A DNA stretch of 64,000 bases, from positions 2,232,001 to 2,296,000 of the forward strand of contig NZ_CP024955.1 of NCBI RefSeq assembly GCF_002804065.1. Reading direction: 5' to 3'. Each line of letters starts with the position of its first letter. The first letter of the stretch is position 1. Shown here one piece after another: positions 26,375-37,043 of this stretch. The stretch is from Kyrpidia spormannii. Lineage in GTDB: Bacteria > Bacillota > Bacilli > Kyrpidiales > Kyrpidiaceae. A program made the position numbers and the translations under genes. Below the pieces are notes generated by a model. The model ran no database searches. It saw nothing but the letters and a program-made list of their open reading frames with translations, and was not told where the DNA came from.

Positions 26375-27184
26375 ATGAGTATGGATCTGGCTATTTTGAG
26401 CACCCACACACCCCGGATGTGCCATCGCGACCGTGTCCCCCCTTTTCAAGAACCGCTGGTTCACGCGCTGGACCAGGCATCCGGGCAACTGTCCGACGCC
26501 GAGATTGACGTATTGGTCACGATTTCGTGCCATTGGATGAGCACCTTTGATCATTATGTGGATGCCACCCCCGTTCACGAGGGGTTGCTGACCGCGGAGG
26601 AATGCCCCGATCTCATCTCCCAAGTCCCTTACCGGTACCGGGGCGACAGGGACTTGGGAATTGCCCTGGCCGAGGCCGGTCGTGCAGCGGGCATCCCAGT
26701 GATCTCTTTCGAAGACCCGGCCTATGTGTTGGACTACGGCACCGTGGTACCCCTTCGCTACCTCGACCCCCGTGAAGAACTCGCCGTGGTCCCGCTTTCC
26801 GTGTGTTGGTCCGCGGATCTGGACGAGAGTTATCAATGGGGGCAAGTGATCGGACAAACTCTGAAAAAAAGTGGTCGCCGCGCCGCTTTCGTCGCCAGCG
26901 GCGCCTTATCGCACAACCTGGTCCGCGGTCCCGAGCGATGGCCCACCACGATGGAAATGGCCCTGGATCAAAAGTTCATTGAACTTCTTCAAGATCAAAA
27001 ACTTGAAGAAGTTCGCCAAATGTTGCCTTCTTTCGCACAAGCCGCCAAAGTGGAGTCCGGCGGCCGCCACGTGGCGGTCCTTCTCGGCGTGTTGAGCGAA
27101 ATCGCTGCGTACCATGCGGAGTACCTGGGTTATGCCCAATCATCCGGCAGTGGGAACCCGATCATGGTGTTCTCCCGCCGCTAG
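26375..27184 (+). CDS. praA: Class III extradiol dioxygenase (probable protocatechuate 2,3-dioxygenase)
   Basis: A 269-residue LigB/HpaD-type ring-cleavage enzyme. Likely Fe(II) ligands are His11 (STHTPRM), His53 (ISCHWMSTFDH) and a C-terminal Glu in AEYLGYAQSSGSGN; a conserved His lies in SGALSHNLV. It resembles homoprotocatechuate 2,3-dioxygenases. With an ACMSD-like decarboxylase and a 4-hydroxybenzoate hydroxylase next, the best reading is PraA of the protocatechuate 2,3-cleavage pathway known from Paenibacillus. 4,5-cleavage or homoprotocatechuate as substrate are alternatives. ATG with GGAGGG upstream; TATAGT about 45 bases upstream is a possible -10. Confidence 0.75.
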   Translation: MSMDLAILSTHTPRMCHRDRVPPFQEPLVHALDQASGQLSDAEIDVLVTISCHWMSTFDHYVDATPVHEGLLTAEECPDLISQVPYRYRGDRDLGIALAEAGRAAGIPVISFEDPAYVLDYGTVVPLRYLDPREELAVVPLSVCWSADLDESYQWGQVIGQTLKKSGRRAAFVASGALSHNLVRGPERWPTTMEMALDQKFIELLQDQKLEEVRQMLPSFAQAAKVESGGRHVAVLLGVLSEIAAYHAEYLGYAQSSGSGNPIMVFSRR

Positions 27185-27209
27185 ACTTTCAATGAGAAGG
27201 AGAGCGCCC

Positions 27210-28145
27210 TTGTACGACCTGCACACGCATTTTATACCCGATACCGTTTTGGAGCGACTGAAAAAACTAAGTGACATTCAAGCGGAATTTCGCCGCATTC
27301 CGGGCAAGGACGACCCGTTTCTCATCGTGAACGGCACATGGGGATTCGAACTCAAACGAGCCTTTTACGATCCGAAGATCTATCTCAAAGAACAGGCACG
27401 GGCCGGAATCGCCCATTCTTTGATTTCCCCGGTCCCTCAACTTTTTCTATATGAATCTTCGGCCGAGACGGCTGAGGAATGGTCCCGCGAATACAACCAT
27501 GCCTTGGCGGATTTGGCACGAACAAACCCGGACCGGATCTCCGCCCTGGGAACGGTTCCTCTGCAACAGCCGGCCCGGGCCGCTCAGGTACTGGCCGAGG
27601 CGATGGACATCGGACTTAAAGGAGTGATCATCGCCACCACTGTCAACGGCCAACTGCTCAGTGATGAACGGTTTCGGCCTTTCTGGGAGGAAGCGGATCG
27701 GCGGAAAGCCATCGTGTTTCTTCACCCGCTCCTTTGCGGCGATCCGCGCCTCCGGCAGAGAAAAATGGCGAATCTGATCGGCGTTCCATGGGAAACCACG
27801 GTCTGCGCAACAGATCTGATCCTCAGCGGCACTGTACACCGGTATCCGGATACCCGTATGTTGCTTGCACACGGAGCCGGCTTTCTCCCATATCAGATCG
27901 GCCGTATCCAAAAGGGATATGAACAGTGGCTGGACGTGTCGGCCGACCTTAAGGAGTCTCCGGAGGCGTCCCTTCGCCGGTTTTGGTATGACAGCGTGTT
28001 GTGGCATCCGGCTTCCCTGGCCCTGTTGAGAAATGTGGCCGGTACAGACCGAATCGTTCCCGGGTCAGACTTTCCTTTTGATCTGAGCAGCCGGCCCCTC
28101 GGGGAAGAATGGGATGCGGGAGCCAAGCGTCTGCTGGATTGGTGA
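27210..28145 (+). CDS. praH: ACMSD-like amidohydrolase (probable carboxy-hydroxymuconate semialdehyde decarboxylase)
   Basis: Amidohydrolase-superfamily protein of 311 residues. The metal motif HxH is in LYDLHTHFIPD at the N-terminus. A His in VFLHPLLCG and a further His in LLAHGAGFLPYQIGR follow, and the final metal Asp is in IVPGSDFPFDLS. This is the pattern of ACMSD and related decarboxylases. Context suggests removal of CO2 from 5-carboxy-2-hydroxymuconate 6-semialdehyde to give 2-hydroxymuconic semialdehyde. The start is TTG at 27210 with AAGGAG seven bases upstream; a frame reaching 27114 would overlap the dioxygenase gene. Confidence 0.8.
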   Translation: MYDLHTHFIPDTVLERLKKLSDIQAEFRRIPGKDDPFLIVNGTWGFELKRAFYDPKIYLKEQARAGIAHSLISPVPQLFLYESSAETAEEWSREYNHALADLARTNPDRISALGTVPLQQPARAAQVLAEAMDIGLKGVIIATTVNGQLLSDERFRPFWEEADRRKAIVFLHPLLCGDPRLRQRKMANLIGVPWETTVCATDLILSGTVHRYPDTRMLLAHGAGFLPYQIGRIQKGYEQWLDVSADLKESPEASLRRFWYDSVLWHPASLALLRNVAGTDRIVPGSDFPFDLSSRPLGEEWDAGAKRLLDW

Positions 28146-28198
28146 AAGACCGGCAGGCCCACGAATGCCCCGATTGTCTCGGCGCGAGGATGGTTTGA

Positions 28199-29482
<1,284 letters not shown>

Positions 29483-29499
29483 CGGGCGAACCGAGAAAG

Positions 29500-29545
29500 G
29501 AGCTCGGGGGCTCGACGGAAACACAGCCCCCCTCCAATCAGGGGG
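29500..29545. terminator. Hairpins between convergent praI and the IclR-type genes
   Basis: Just past praI lie GGGGGCT/AGCCCCC arms about 12 bases apart and an overlapping CCCCCCT...AGGGGGC pair. They may stop convergent transcription from both sides. A U-run is lacking, so the call is tentative. Confidence 0.4.
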
Positions 29546-29563
29546 CCCGGATCCGGACGCCCC

Positions 29564-29872
29564 TCACGGACTCCCCCGCTCATGCCGCCCCTCCTCCGGC
29601 GGATTCGTCGCAGATTCTCTTCCAAACCGTTCCTGTGCGATAAGTCCGATCTCAAGCAATAACGGATTCAATCTGTATTTCCCGTTCTCCGGATTTCTCT
29701 CCAATATAGATTCTTGGACGAGAGTGGAGACCATGCGGGAAACCGTACTTTTGGCCAACATCAAGGCACGGCTCATCTCGTTCACGCCAATTTCGGCGGT
29801 TTCGTGGGAAAAGAGCTTCAACAACCGCAATGCATTCCCGACGGTAACCAGGGTGGACTTGGAAGTCTGCAC
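29564..29872 (-). CDS. IclR-type HTH-only protein
   Basis: A 102-residue protein that is just the DNA-binding half of an IclR regulator: VGNALRLLKLFSHETAEIGV, then MSRALMLAKSTVSRMVSTL and the wing ERNPENGKYRLNPLLLEIG. There is no effector domain, and the protein ends with ESATNPPEEGRHERGSP. The GTG at 29872 has AAAGGAGG eight bases upstream, so it appears to be translated. It may be a dedicated small regulator or a truncated remnant of a full-length gene. It starts 27 bases after the upstream IclR gene. Confidence 0.75.
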   Translation of the reverse strand: MQTSKSTLVTVGNALRLLKLFSHETAEIGVNEMSRALMLAKSTVSRMVSTLVQESILERNPENGKYRLNPLLLEIGLIAQERFGRESATNPPEEGRHERGSP

Positions 29873-29898
29873 AATTTCCGCCTCCTTTCGCCGAGAAA

Positions 29899-30642
29899 TC
29901 AAGACACCGACAACATCCCGATGTTTTTGGCTGCCCTCTTTACAAGATCCGCTAGCTTTTCGATACCGCCCGCAGGCAGATGGGTGACGGGAAACGCCAA
30001 ACTGACGGCACCAATCGGCTGATTGAACGGAGTGAGGATCGGAACGCCAATTGAGGCCACACGGATATCCACCTCCTCAAACTGTATGGCATAACCCCTC
30101 TCGCGAATTTGGTTAAGTTCCCGGATAAAATTCTCTTTCGACACATTCGTGTGGGGGGTCAGGCGTTTCCATCTCAGCTTCAAAACACGTTCCACTTCCC
30201 GCTCACCCATGAACGCCAAGATCGCTCTGCCCGATGCGGGGGCATAGGCGGGCACCCTGCGGCCAATTCTGGAATATAAATCAATCTTCCGCCATCCCGC
30301 AACTTTTGCTGTCCACACGATTTCTCCACTGCCATAATACGCCAGGTGCGCCGTCAATCCCGTGCCCGCCGCCAGTGAACGGAGGTATGGACCGGCCTCT
30401 TTTACCAATGCCTGATGAGACAGAATCGCTCGACTCAACATCAACATCTTTTCTCCCGGGGAATACTTTCCGTTGGCCGGATTGCGCACCAACATTCCCT
30501 CCGCCGTCATGGTGTTGAGTAATTTCGCCATCGTCGATCGCGGAATCTCCAATCGCTTCGATAACTCCGACAATGACAACTCCGGGCAGTCAAGCCGGAA
30601 ACTCCGCAACACTCGGGCCATATTCCGGACGGAACTCAACAT
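29899..30642 (-). CDS. IclR family regulator, probably of the ABC importer
   Basis: Full-length IclR protein, 247 residues. HTH near residues 20-45 (LSELSKRLEIPRSTMAKLL); effector domain with YAPASGRAILAFMGE and the late YAIQFEEVDIRVASIGVPI. It is divergent from the substrate-binding protein gene, and the 210-base gap carries palindromes typical of IclR operators. It is followed immediately by the HTH-only gene. ATG at 30642 preferred; the longer frame to 30699 adds an atypical head. Confidence 0.9.
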   Translation of the reverse strand: MLSSVRNMARVLRSFRLDCPELSLSELSKRLEIPRSTMAKLLNTMTAEGMLVRNPANGKYSPGEKMLMLSRAILSHQALVKEAGPYLRSLAAGTGLTAHLAYYGSGEIVWTAKVAGWRKIDLYSRIGRRVPAYAPASGRAILAFMGEREVERVLKLRWKRLTPHTNVSKENFIRELNQIRERGYAIQFEEVDIRVASIGVPILTPFNQPIGAVSLAFPVTHLPAGGIEKLADLVKRAAKNIGMLSVS

Positions 30643-30742
30643 CCGTGCCACCTCCTCCGAAAACACAGGCTCCTGTGTCCGTCCTGTTCGACACCGCACT
30701 TTTTTCTGGCAAAAGTATAGATCACAGAGTACTTATCTCCTT

Positions 30743-30777
30743 TCAACCTTTTTCAGATTATGAAACAATACGGTTGA
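30743..30777. promoter_or_regulatory. Nested inverted repeats, candidate IclR operator
   Basis: A perfect 15-bp palindrome TTTCA-GATTA-TGAAA (30751-30765) is framed by TCAACC (30743-30748) and GGTTGA (30772-30777). It lies between the IclR gene and the divergent ABC-importer operon, where such a regulator would act on both. Confidence 0.5.
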
Positions 30778-30853
30778 TCCTCTTCCTTTAAAAATTAACA
30801 TAAATCTATGCTGATGGAATTATGGGATTCTAATTGAGCAGGGAGGATGACAA

Positions 30854-32101
30854 GTGAAATTCGCCCGGTCACACTTTATCTTTTCCAAATGGAAAACGGT
30901 GTTGGCAGCTTCTGCTCTCAGCCTGGCTCTGACGGCCTGCGGAGGCACGACGTCCACCGGAACCCAGTCACCGCAAGGCACGTCCGCCTCTTCCTCGGAT
31001 ACCCTCAAAGTTGGCATGATTCTCTCCGCCACCGGTACTTTCGCCCCACTCACGGAGAGTATCCGAAACGGGTTTCAGCTATATTTGGACCAGCACAACG
31101 GAATGCTGGGGGGCCGGAAAGTCGAGATCAAGTTCGAGGATGATCAAGAAGATCCCCAAGTGGCCCTGCGGAAGTACCGCCAGCTCGTGAGCAGCGACAA
31201 GGTGGACATTCTGGTCGGACCGATTTCCTCAGCCGTGGCATACGCGCTTCGAGACGGTGTGGAAAAGGACAAAATCGTTTTAATCGACCCGAACGCGGCG
31301 GCCAATGACCTGTCCTGGAAGCAAAAAAGCGATTACATCTATCGGGTTTCCTTTTCCAATTGGCAAAACGGGAGCAGTGTTGCAAAGTACATCGCCCAAA
31401 ACATAGGCAAGTCCGCCGTGACCATCGCGCCGGATTATCCCGCTGGGCGTGAGGTGATCCAGGCCTTCAAGGCGGCCTTTGAGGCATCCGGCGGCAAGGT
31501 GGTCAAGGAATTGTACCCGAAACTCGGCACGAACGATTTTGCCACTTACCTGACGACAATCGCTCAAACGAAACCCGATGTTGTCTACTCTTTTGAGACC
31601 GGCAGCGACGGAATTCGATTCGTCAAACAATATGCCGATTTCGGTCTTAAAGGAAAAATCCCGCTGACCGGCACCCTGGAATTGGGAGACAATCTGATTC
31701 TGGATCCCGCCGGTGACGCGGCAGAGGGGATCATCTCCGGCGTCCTGTACACACCCTGGCTCGAAAACAACGTCAATCAAACCTTTGTCACCAGTTATCA
31801 GAAAAAATATAACAAATTGCCCAATATCTTCGCGGTCGACGGTTATGACGCAGCCCAAGTCATCGACCTGGCAATTACGAAAGCCGGGAGCACCCGTTCC
31901 GATGATTTGATAAAAGTGCTCAAAGGGATTTCTTTCAACAGTCCCCGAGGGCCGGTGACCATTGACCCCAAAACCAACAATCCGATTGAGAATTTTTACG
32001 TGGCAAAAAACGTTAAACTCGACGGTAAAATTGTTCCGCAGGTGAGTCAAACGATCCCGAACGTCACCATGCCAGAAACCCCGTCACCGGCGGCGCAGTA
32101 G
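30854..32101 (+). CDS. Liv-type ABC importer, substrate-binding lipoprotein
   Basis: Periplasmic-binding-protein type I (Peripla_BP_6) of 415 residues. A signal peptide ends in the lipobox LALTACGG, so it is anchored outside the membrane as a lipoprotein. The mature part has LKVGMILSATGTFAPL, GFQLYLDQHNGMLGGRKVE, PISSAVAYALRDGV and FAVDGYDAAQVIDLAI, all typical of the LivJ/aromatic-acid binding group. The start is GTG with GGGAGG upstream. Given the flanking pra genes, the ligand may be an aromatic acid such as 4-hydroxybenzoate; branched-chain amino acids are the alternative. Confidence 0.92.
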   Translation: MKFARSHFIFSKWKTVLAASALSLALTACGGTTSTGTQSPQGTSASSSDTLKVGMILSATGTFAPLTESIRNGFQLYLDQHNGMLGGRKVEIKFEDDQEDPQVALRKYRQLVSSDKVDILVGPISSAVAYALRDGVEKDKIVLIDPNAAANDLSWKQKSDYIYRVSFSNWQNGSSVAKYIAQNIGKSAVTIAPDYPAGREVIQAFKAAFEASGGKVVKELYPKLGTNDFATYLTTIAQTKPDVVYSFETGSDGIRFVKQYADFGLKGKIPLTGTLELGDNLILDPAGDAAEGIISGVLYTPWLENNVNQTFVTSYQKKYNKLPNIFAVDGYDAAQVIDLAITKAGSTRSDDLIKVLKGISFNSPRGPVTIDPKTNNPIENFYVAKNVKLDGKIVPQVSQTIPNVTMPETPSPAAQ

Positions 32102-32190
32102 GACCGCGGGCCTTCGGGGAACTCCCCGGAGGCCCGAACCGCAACTCAGCCGGAACACGCGGCGGGCGAAACGACACAAGGGGGGAAAAC

Positions 32191-33060
32191 ATGTCACTTT
32201 CCATTCTCTTCGTACAGATCTTGACGGGCTTGGCCTACGGCATGCTCTACTTCATGATCGCGGCAGGCTTAACCATTATCCTGGGCGTCATGAACGTGGT
32301 CAATCTCGCACACGGCACATTCTTCTTGATCGGCGCTTATGTCGCCTACACCCTCGTGTCGAAACATCTCGGTTTTTGGCTTGCTTTGATACTGTCAGTT
32401 GGGGTCACGGCGATCCTGGGCCTCGTCATTGAACGCCTTTTGATCCACCGGGTATACGGGAAGGAACTGGAACAGGTGCTTTTAACGTTCGGTCTGACCT
32501 TCATGTTGTCGGACGCGGCAAAATGGATCTGGGGAACCGACATTCAGACGATTCCGGTCCCCCGTGTTCTCGACTTCTCCATATCCGTGGGTTCTGTGGA
32601 TTTCCCGGCGTACCGCCTATTCATTGTCGCCGTGGGAGGGGCTTTGGCCGTTATCCTTTGGTTGTTGGAAAACCGGACCCGAATCGGGGCGATTATTCGG
32701 GCGGGCGTTGACGACCGCGCGATGGTGACGGCCCTCGGAATCAATGTGGGGGCTGTTTTTACCGGTGTGTTCGCCTTTGGTGCCGCATTGGCCGGTCTTG
32801 GCGGGGTGTTGGGAGGCCCCCTGATCGGGGTGTACACGGGTCTTGACGGGGACATTCTGGTCACTTCGTTGATCGTCGTTACCGTGGGCGGACTTGGATC
32901 GTGGAAAGGGCCCTTCGTTGGAGCACTCCTCATCGGACTCATGGACACGCTGGGGAAGGTCTGGTTCCCGTCGTTTTCAATGCTGGTCATTTTTCTGTTA
33001 ATGGTCGTGATTCTGTTGATTCGACCCAGGGGATTGTTCGGAAGAGAGGTGGCACCGTGA
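32191..33060 (+). CDS. Liv-type ABC importer, LivH-like permease
   Basis: Integral membrane permease of 289 residues with about eight hydrophobic segments. Family motifs near the start are MLYFMIAAGLTIILGVMNVV and NLAHGTFFLIGAYVAY. The EAA-like region lies near GALAGLGGVLGGPLIGVYTG, followed by VTVGGLGSWKGPFVGALLIG. Its stop overlaps the start of the second permease (GTGA). Confidence 0.93.
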   Translation: MSLSILFVQILTGLAYGMLYFMIAAGLTIILGVMNVVNLAHGTFFLIGAYVAYTLVSKHLGFWLALILSVGVTAILGLVIERLLIHRVYGKELEQVLLTFGLTFMLSDAAKWIWGTDIQTIPVPRVLDFSISVGSVDFPAYRLFIVAVGGALAVILWLLENRTRIGAIIRAGVDDRAMVTALGINVGAVFTGVFAFGAALAGLGGVLGGPLIGVYTGLDGDILVTSLIVVTVGGLGSWKGPFVGALLIGLMDTLGKVWFPSFSMLVIFLLMVVILLIRPRGLFGREVAP

Positions 33061-34040
33061 AAAAAACATTGTTGTCCGCCATTGTTTTGGTTGCGGTGAC
33101 CGCTGCATTGCCATGGGTCCTCGGCGATTACGGAGTGAATCTTGCCACTGAAGTTTACATCATGGCCATCCTCGCCATGAGTCTTGGACTCCTCATGGGG
33201 TATGCAGGACTGGTGTCTCTGGGGCATGCGGCCTTTTTCGGCATCGGTGCGTACACCGTGGCCCTGTTGGGACCGGCAATCCCCAGCACCATTGTTCTGA
33301 TTGGGTTATCCATGGTACTGGCCGGGATTATCGCATGGGTGACCGGAATGATCTTTATCCGGACCTCTCGTTTTTATTTTTTGATGATCACCGTGGCGTT
33401 CGGACAGTTGATCTTCGCCCTGATATGGCAACTGAAATCATGGACCGGCGGGGCGGACGGTCATAAAGTCTCGGCACCGCTCGATTTTGGTTTCGGAGAA
33501 ATGGGTTCACCCCTTGCCCTTTATGCCGTGATGGCCGTCGCTATGGTCATCGTGTATGTATTCCTTCGCGTTTTTGTGAACTCCCCGGCGGGCAGGATTG
33601 TCCAAGGGGTCATGGACAACGAAAACCGCATGACGGCCCTGGGATACAATGTCCGTTTTTATAAGGTGCTCGCTTATACCGTGGCCGGAGCCATAGCCGG
33701 CCTCGCCGGCTCGCTGTACGCCTACTTCAATCTATTTGTGAGTCCTGAATTGACCGGGTGGATGTTCTCCGGCCAAGTCATGATGATGGTGATCATCGGC
33801 GGGGTCGGGACACTGATGGGACCGGCCGTGGGAGCGGCCCTCTTCATCATCCTCCAAAACTTTATCAGCAGCTACACCGAACGATGGCCCATCATTCTGG
33901 GGGCCTTGCTCGTCACCCTGGTCCTCGTCGGTCGGGGCGGAATCGTACACTGGGTGGGTTTGGCGAGAACAAAAATCTTTGTGAGGCAAAAAGAGGCATC
34001 CTTGCAAAAATCCTCTTCAGGCCATCTATACGGGAAGTAG
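33057..34040 (+). CDS. Liv-type ABC importer, LivM-like permease
   Basis: Second permease, 327 residues, with about nine hydrophobic segments. Motifs: GYAGLVSLGHAAFFGIGAYT near residue 50, MDNENRMTALGYNVRFYK near residue 190 and MMVIIGGVGTLMGPAVGA near residue 250. The GTG at 33057 shares bases with the LivH-type stop, which implies coupled translation. A longer frame from 32901 runs through the previous gene and is rejected. Confidence 0.93.
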   Translation: MKKTLLSAIVLVAVTAALPWVLGDYGVNLATEVYIMAILAMSLGLLMGYAGLVSLGHAAFFGIGAYTVALLGPAIPSTIVLIGLSMVLAGIIAWVTGMIFIRTSRFYFLMITVAFGQLIFALIWQLKSWTGGADGHKVSAPLDFGFGEMGSPLALYAVMAVAMVIVYVFLRVFVNSPAGRIVQGVMDNENRMTALGYNVRFYKVLAYTVAGAIAGLAGSLYAYFNLFVSPELTGWMFSGQVMMMVIIGGVGTLMGPAVGAALFIILQNFISSYTERWPIILGALLVTLVLVGRGGIVHWVGLARTKIFVRQKEASLQKSSSGHLYGK

Positions 34041-34051
34041 GGGTTGAGCAT

Positions 34052-34807
34052 ATGTTAACAATTGAAGGAATAAGTAAATCTTTCAAGAGCCTTCGGGTGC
34101 TTCGGGATGTATCTCTGGAAGTTCAGCCCGGTGAACGCCATGTCATCATCGGTCCCAACGGCGCGGGAAAGACAACCTTGTTCAACTGCATCACCGGTTC
34201 ACAGCGTATCGACGCAGGCCGAATATATCTCGGTGGGGAAGAGATCACTCACTTCCCTTCCCATCGCCGGGTGCATCTCGGGCTGGCAAGAACTTTTCAG
34301 AAGAATAACCTGTTCGGCACTTTGACCGTCGAACAGAACATCCACCTGGCCGTGGCCGCAACCAAACCCTATCGCTCTCGACTTTTCAAGCCTTTGTCCC
34401 GTTATCGAGATCTTCGTGAGGAAACGGAAGAACTTCTCAGGAGGTGGAAGCTCACCGACCGGAGGAATATCCGGGTGAACAACCTTTCCTATGGTGAGCA
34501 GCGCTTGTTGGAACTCGTGCTTGCCCTGGCATCCAGACCGCGAATCCTGCTGCTGGATGAACCCACCTCCGGCATGTCACCCGCCGAAACGTTGGAAACC
34601 GTGGCGCTCATTCAAAACCTCCCAGGAACCATGGCGCTTCTGGTGATTGAGCACGATATGGAAGTTGTGTTTTCCATTGCCGATCGTTTGACGGTCCTGC
34701 ATCATGGCGAAATGATTGCCAGCGGCACCCCTGAAGAAATACGGAGCAACGAAATGGTCAAACGCATTTACTTTGGAGGGGGGGCAAAAATCGGTGCTGG
34801 AGCTTGA
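34052..34807 (+). CDS. Liv-type ABC importer, LivG-like ATPase
   Basis: ATP-binding subunit of 251 residues: Walker A IIGPNGAGKTTLFNCITG, Q-loop near ARTFQKNNLFGTLT, signature LSYGEQRLLEL, Walker B RILLLDEPTSGMSPAE, and switch His in LLVIEHDMEVVF. The ATG at 34052 comes 11 bases after the permease stop. Confidence 0.94.
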   Translation: MLTIEGISKSFKSLRVLRDVSLEVQPGERHVIIGPNGAGKTTLFNCITGSQRIDAGRIYLGGEEITHFPSHRRVHLGLARTFQKNNLFGTLTVEQNIHLAVAATKPYRSRLFKPLSRYRDLREETEELLRRWKLTDRRNIRVNNLSYGEQRLLELVLALASRPRILLLDEPTSGMSPAETLETVALIQNLPGTMALLVIEHDMEVVFSIADRLTVLHHGEMIASGTPEEIRSNEMVKRIYFGGGAKIGAGA

Positions 34808-35498
34808 AGATGTACACACCTATTACGGGACGAGCCATATCTTACAAGGGGTGTCTTTTCGAGTGCCCGCAGGAAAATCCACCGTGCTTCTCGGCCGAAA
34901 CGGTGCCGGGAAGACAACCACCATTCACACCATCTGTGGCCTCCTTCGGTGCCGTCAAGGTCGGATTCGGTTTCTGGACACCGATATTCAGAATTTGCCA
35001 GCCCATCGAATCTCTCAACTGGGCATGGGCTTGGTCCCCCAGGGGAGGCGGATTTTCCCGTCCTTGACGATCCGTGAAAATCTAACCATGTCCGCACGCC
35101 CAAATCCGTTCACCGGAACAAAAGACTGGGATCTGGAAAGAGTTTATGAACTCTTTCCAATCCTAAAGGAGCGAGAGAAAAATCAAGGTACTCAACTGTC
35201 CGGAGGACAACAGCAGATGTTGGCGATCGCTAGGGCACTGATGACCAACCCGCACCTTCTTCTGATGGATGAACCTTCCGAGGGTTTGGCCCCCGTCGTG
35301 ATCGACCAGATCGGGGACATTCTTGAACATCTGAAACAAACGGGCTTGGCAATCCTTGTGGTGGAACAGAATCTTGACCTCGCCCTGCGCACTGCCGACG
35401 AAATCATGATCATGAACAAAGGGAACATTGTGTGGCAAGGCACCCCCGAGCAGTTGGCCACAAGCGACGACGTGCGGCATAAATATTTGGGTGTATAA
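34794..35498 (+). CDS. Liv-type ABC importer, LivF-like ATPase
   Basis: Second ATP-binding subunit, 234 residues: Walker A LLGRNGAGKTTTIHTICG, signature QLSGGQQQMLAIARAL, Walker B LLLMDEPSEGLAPVV, and switch region LVVEQNLDLAL. It starts at GTG 34794 with GGAGG upstream, overlapping the LivG-type gene by 14 bases. It is the last gene of the importer operon; a GGGGCA/TGCCCC stem at about 35559-35580 follows. Confidence 0.94.
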   Translation: MLELEDVHTYYGTSHILQGVSFRVPAGKSTVLLGRNGAGKTTTIHTICGLLRCRQGRIRFLDTDIQNLPAHRISQLGMGLVPQGRRIFPSLTIRENLTMSARPNPFTGTKDWDLERVYELFPILKEREKNQGTQLSGGQQQMLAIARALMTNPHLLLMDEPSEGLAPVVIDQIGDILEHLKQTGLAILVVEQNLDLALRTADEIMIMNKGNIVWQGTPEQLATSDDVRHKYLGV

Positions 35499-35658
35499 TG
35501 TTTTTTCCCGTTTAAATCCGGTCCGGGCTCAAGCACCGCTGGCCAAAGACATGCCCGAATCGTTCGAAGGGGCACCCCATCGGATGCCCCTCACGCACTG
35601 AACCGAAGTACAACTGTCCGCAACTAATCCCGTTCATCCCGGCATCATGTGTCCACTC

Positions 35659-37008
35659 TCACATGGTCGCCGCTTCTTCCCGCAGAGAATCCTCCAGAGC
35701 CTGTAGGACCCTGTCGATCTGGTCTTCGCGGATAACCGCCGGAGGTTCGATGCGGATCACCCGGGCATTGTTCAAAGTGCCGCCCACGAGCACGCCCCGC
35801 TCAAACATGCGCTTTGCCACCGAAAATCCCCTGGCATTGTCGATGAATTCGAGGCCGATTAAAAGCCCCATCCCCCGAACGTCCCGGAGCAAATCCGGCG
35901 TCCGCTGCTGCATTGCCTTTAGCGCCCTGAGAAAATACTCGCCTTTTGCCCGGGCCTGACCGGGAATGTCCTCGGCCAATATCGTATGAATCCCGGCAAT
36001 GGCACCGGCGGCGCACAGCGGGTTCCCGCCAAAAGTCGACGATCCGAGAATAAACGGATTTTCTTCCATCTTCCCCCACCACTTCGGCTGAGCGACCATG
36101 GCGGCAATGGGCATCACCCCGCCGCCAAACGCCTTGCCCAGAGTCATGATATCGGGCACCACATCCCAATGGTCAACCCCGAACATCCGACCCGTTCGGC
36201 CCATCCCCGTCTGGACTTCATCCACGATCAGGAGACATTCGTAGCGGTCGCAGATCTCCCGCAATCGCGGCAAGTAGTCCACCGGGGGGATGTTGATCCC
36301 GCCTTCCCCCTGAATCGGCTCGACGATCACCGCGGCCACCGATTCCCCGGTCTGAAGAAGCGCCTCGATCCGTTCCTCCACCGCATCGGCTTCCCCGAAA
36401 GGAACATGGTGAAACCCGGGAACGAGAGGCAGATAGGGTTCCCGGTAAAGCCCTTTCCCCGTGGCCGACAAAGAACCTAACGTCTTGCCGTGGAATCCCC
36501 CTAGGGTCGCGATGATGTGCGTTTTCCCCGTGGCCAGCCGGGCCAGCTTGATCGCCATTTCGTTGGCCTCGGTCCCGGCATTCACGAGGTAGGTGTGGCG
36601 GAGATCCCCGGGGGTAATCATCGCCACCAATTTGGACAGATAGCCCCGGAGCGGGTCGATCAGCTCCTGGCTGTGCAAAGCATAACGGTGAAGTTGGTGC
36701 TCCACCGCCGCCACCACCCGGGGATGGCGGTGTCCCAGCAGATAAACACCGTATCCGCCGAGACAATCGATATACTCCCGGCCGGCGGTATCCCGGAACA
36801 CCGCCCCTTCGTCCTCCCACTCCGCCACCGAATAGTCCGACGAGCAGGATTTTCGATGTTCGAGAATCGCTTTGGTGACGTATAGGGAAAAATTCGTAAC
36901 AGAATCCTCAACGATCTGCCGGCGCTCGTCGTCGGACAACGCCGGCGCTTCAATCAAGCGGAGAATCCGGCTTGATTCGGCCAAAATCTCCTCCGCAGAA
37001 GCCCGCAT
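35659..37008 (-). CDS. Class III aminotransferase, putrescine aminotransferase-like
   Basis: PLP enzyme of 449 residues, closely resembling E. coli PatA/YgjG in many blocks: [62 protein letters not shown] and [16 protein letters not shown]. The PLP lysine is in [13 protein letters not shown]. It would convert putrescine to 4-aminobutanal with 2-oxoglutarate; cadaverine or other diamines are possible. The next genes on the strand (FAD oxidase, permease) support amine catabolism. Confidence 0.85.
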   Translation of the reverse strand: MRASAEEILAESSRILRLIEAPALSDDERRQIVEDSVTNFSLYVTKAILEHRKSCSSDYSVAEWEDEGAVFRDTAGREYIDCLGGYGVYLLGHRHPRVVAAVEHQLHRYALHSQELIDPLRGYLSKLVAMITPGDLRHTYLVNAGTEANEMAIKLARLATGKTHIIATLGGFHGKTLGSLSATGKGLYREPYLPLVPGFHHVPFGEADAVEERIEALLQTGESVAAVIVEPIQGEGGINIPPVDYLPRLREICDRYECLLIVDEVQTGMGRTGRMFGVDHWDVVPDIMTLGKAFGGGVMPIAAMVAQPKWWGKMEENPFILGSSTFGGNPLCAAGAIAGIHTILAEDIPGQARAKGEYFLRALKAMQQRTPDLLRDVRGMGLLIGLEFIDNARGFSVAKRMFERGVLVGGTLNNARVIRIEPPAVIREDQIDRVLQALEDSLREEAATM

Positions 37009-37043
37009 GATACCCCTCCCCTGTACGCATCACTGGTGAAACA

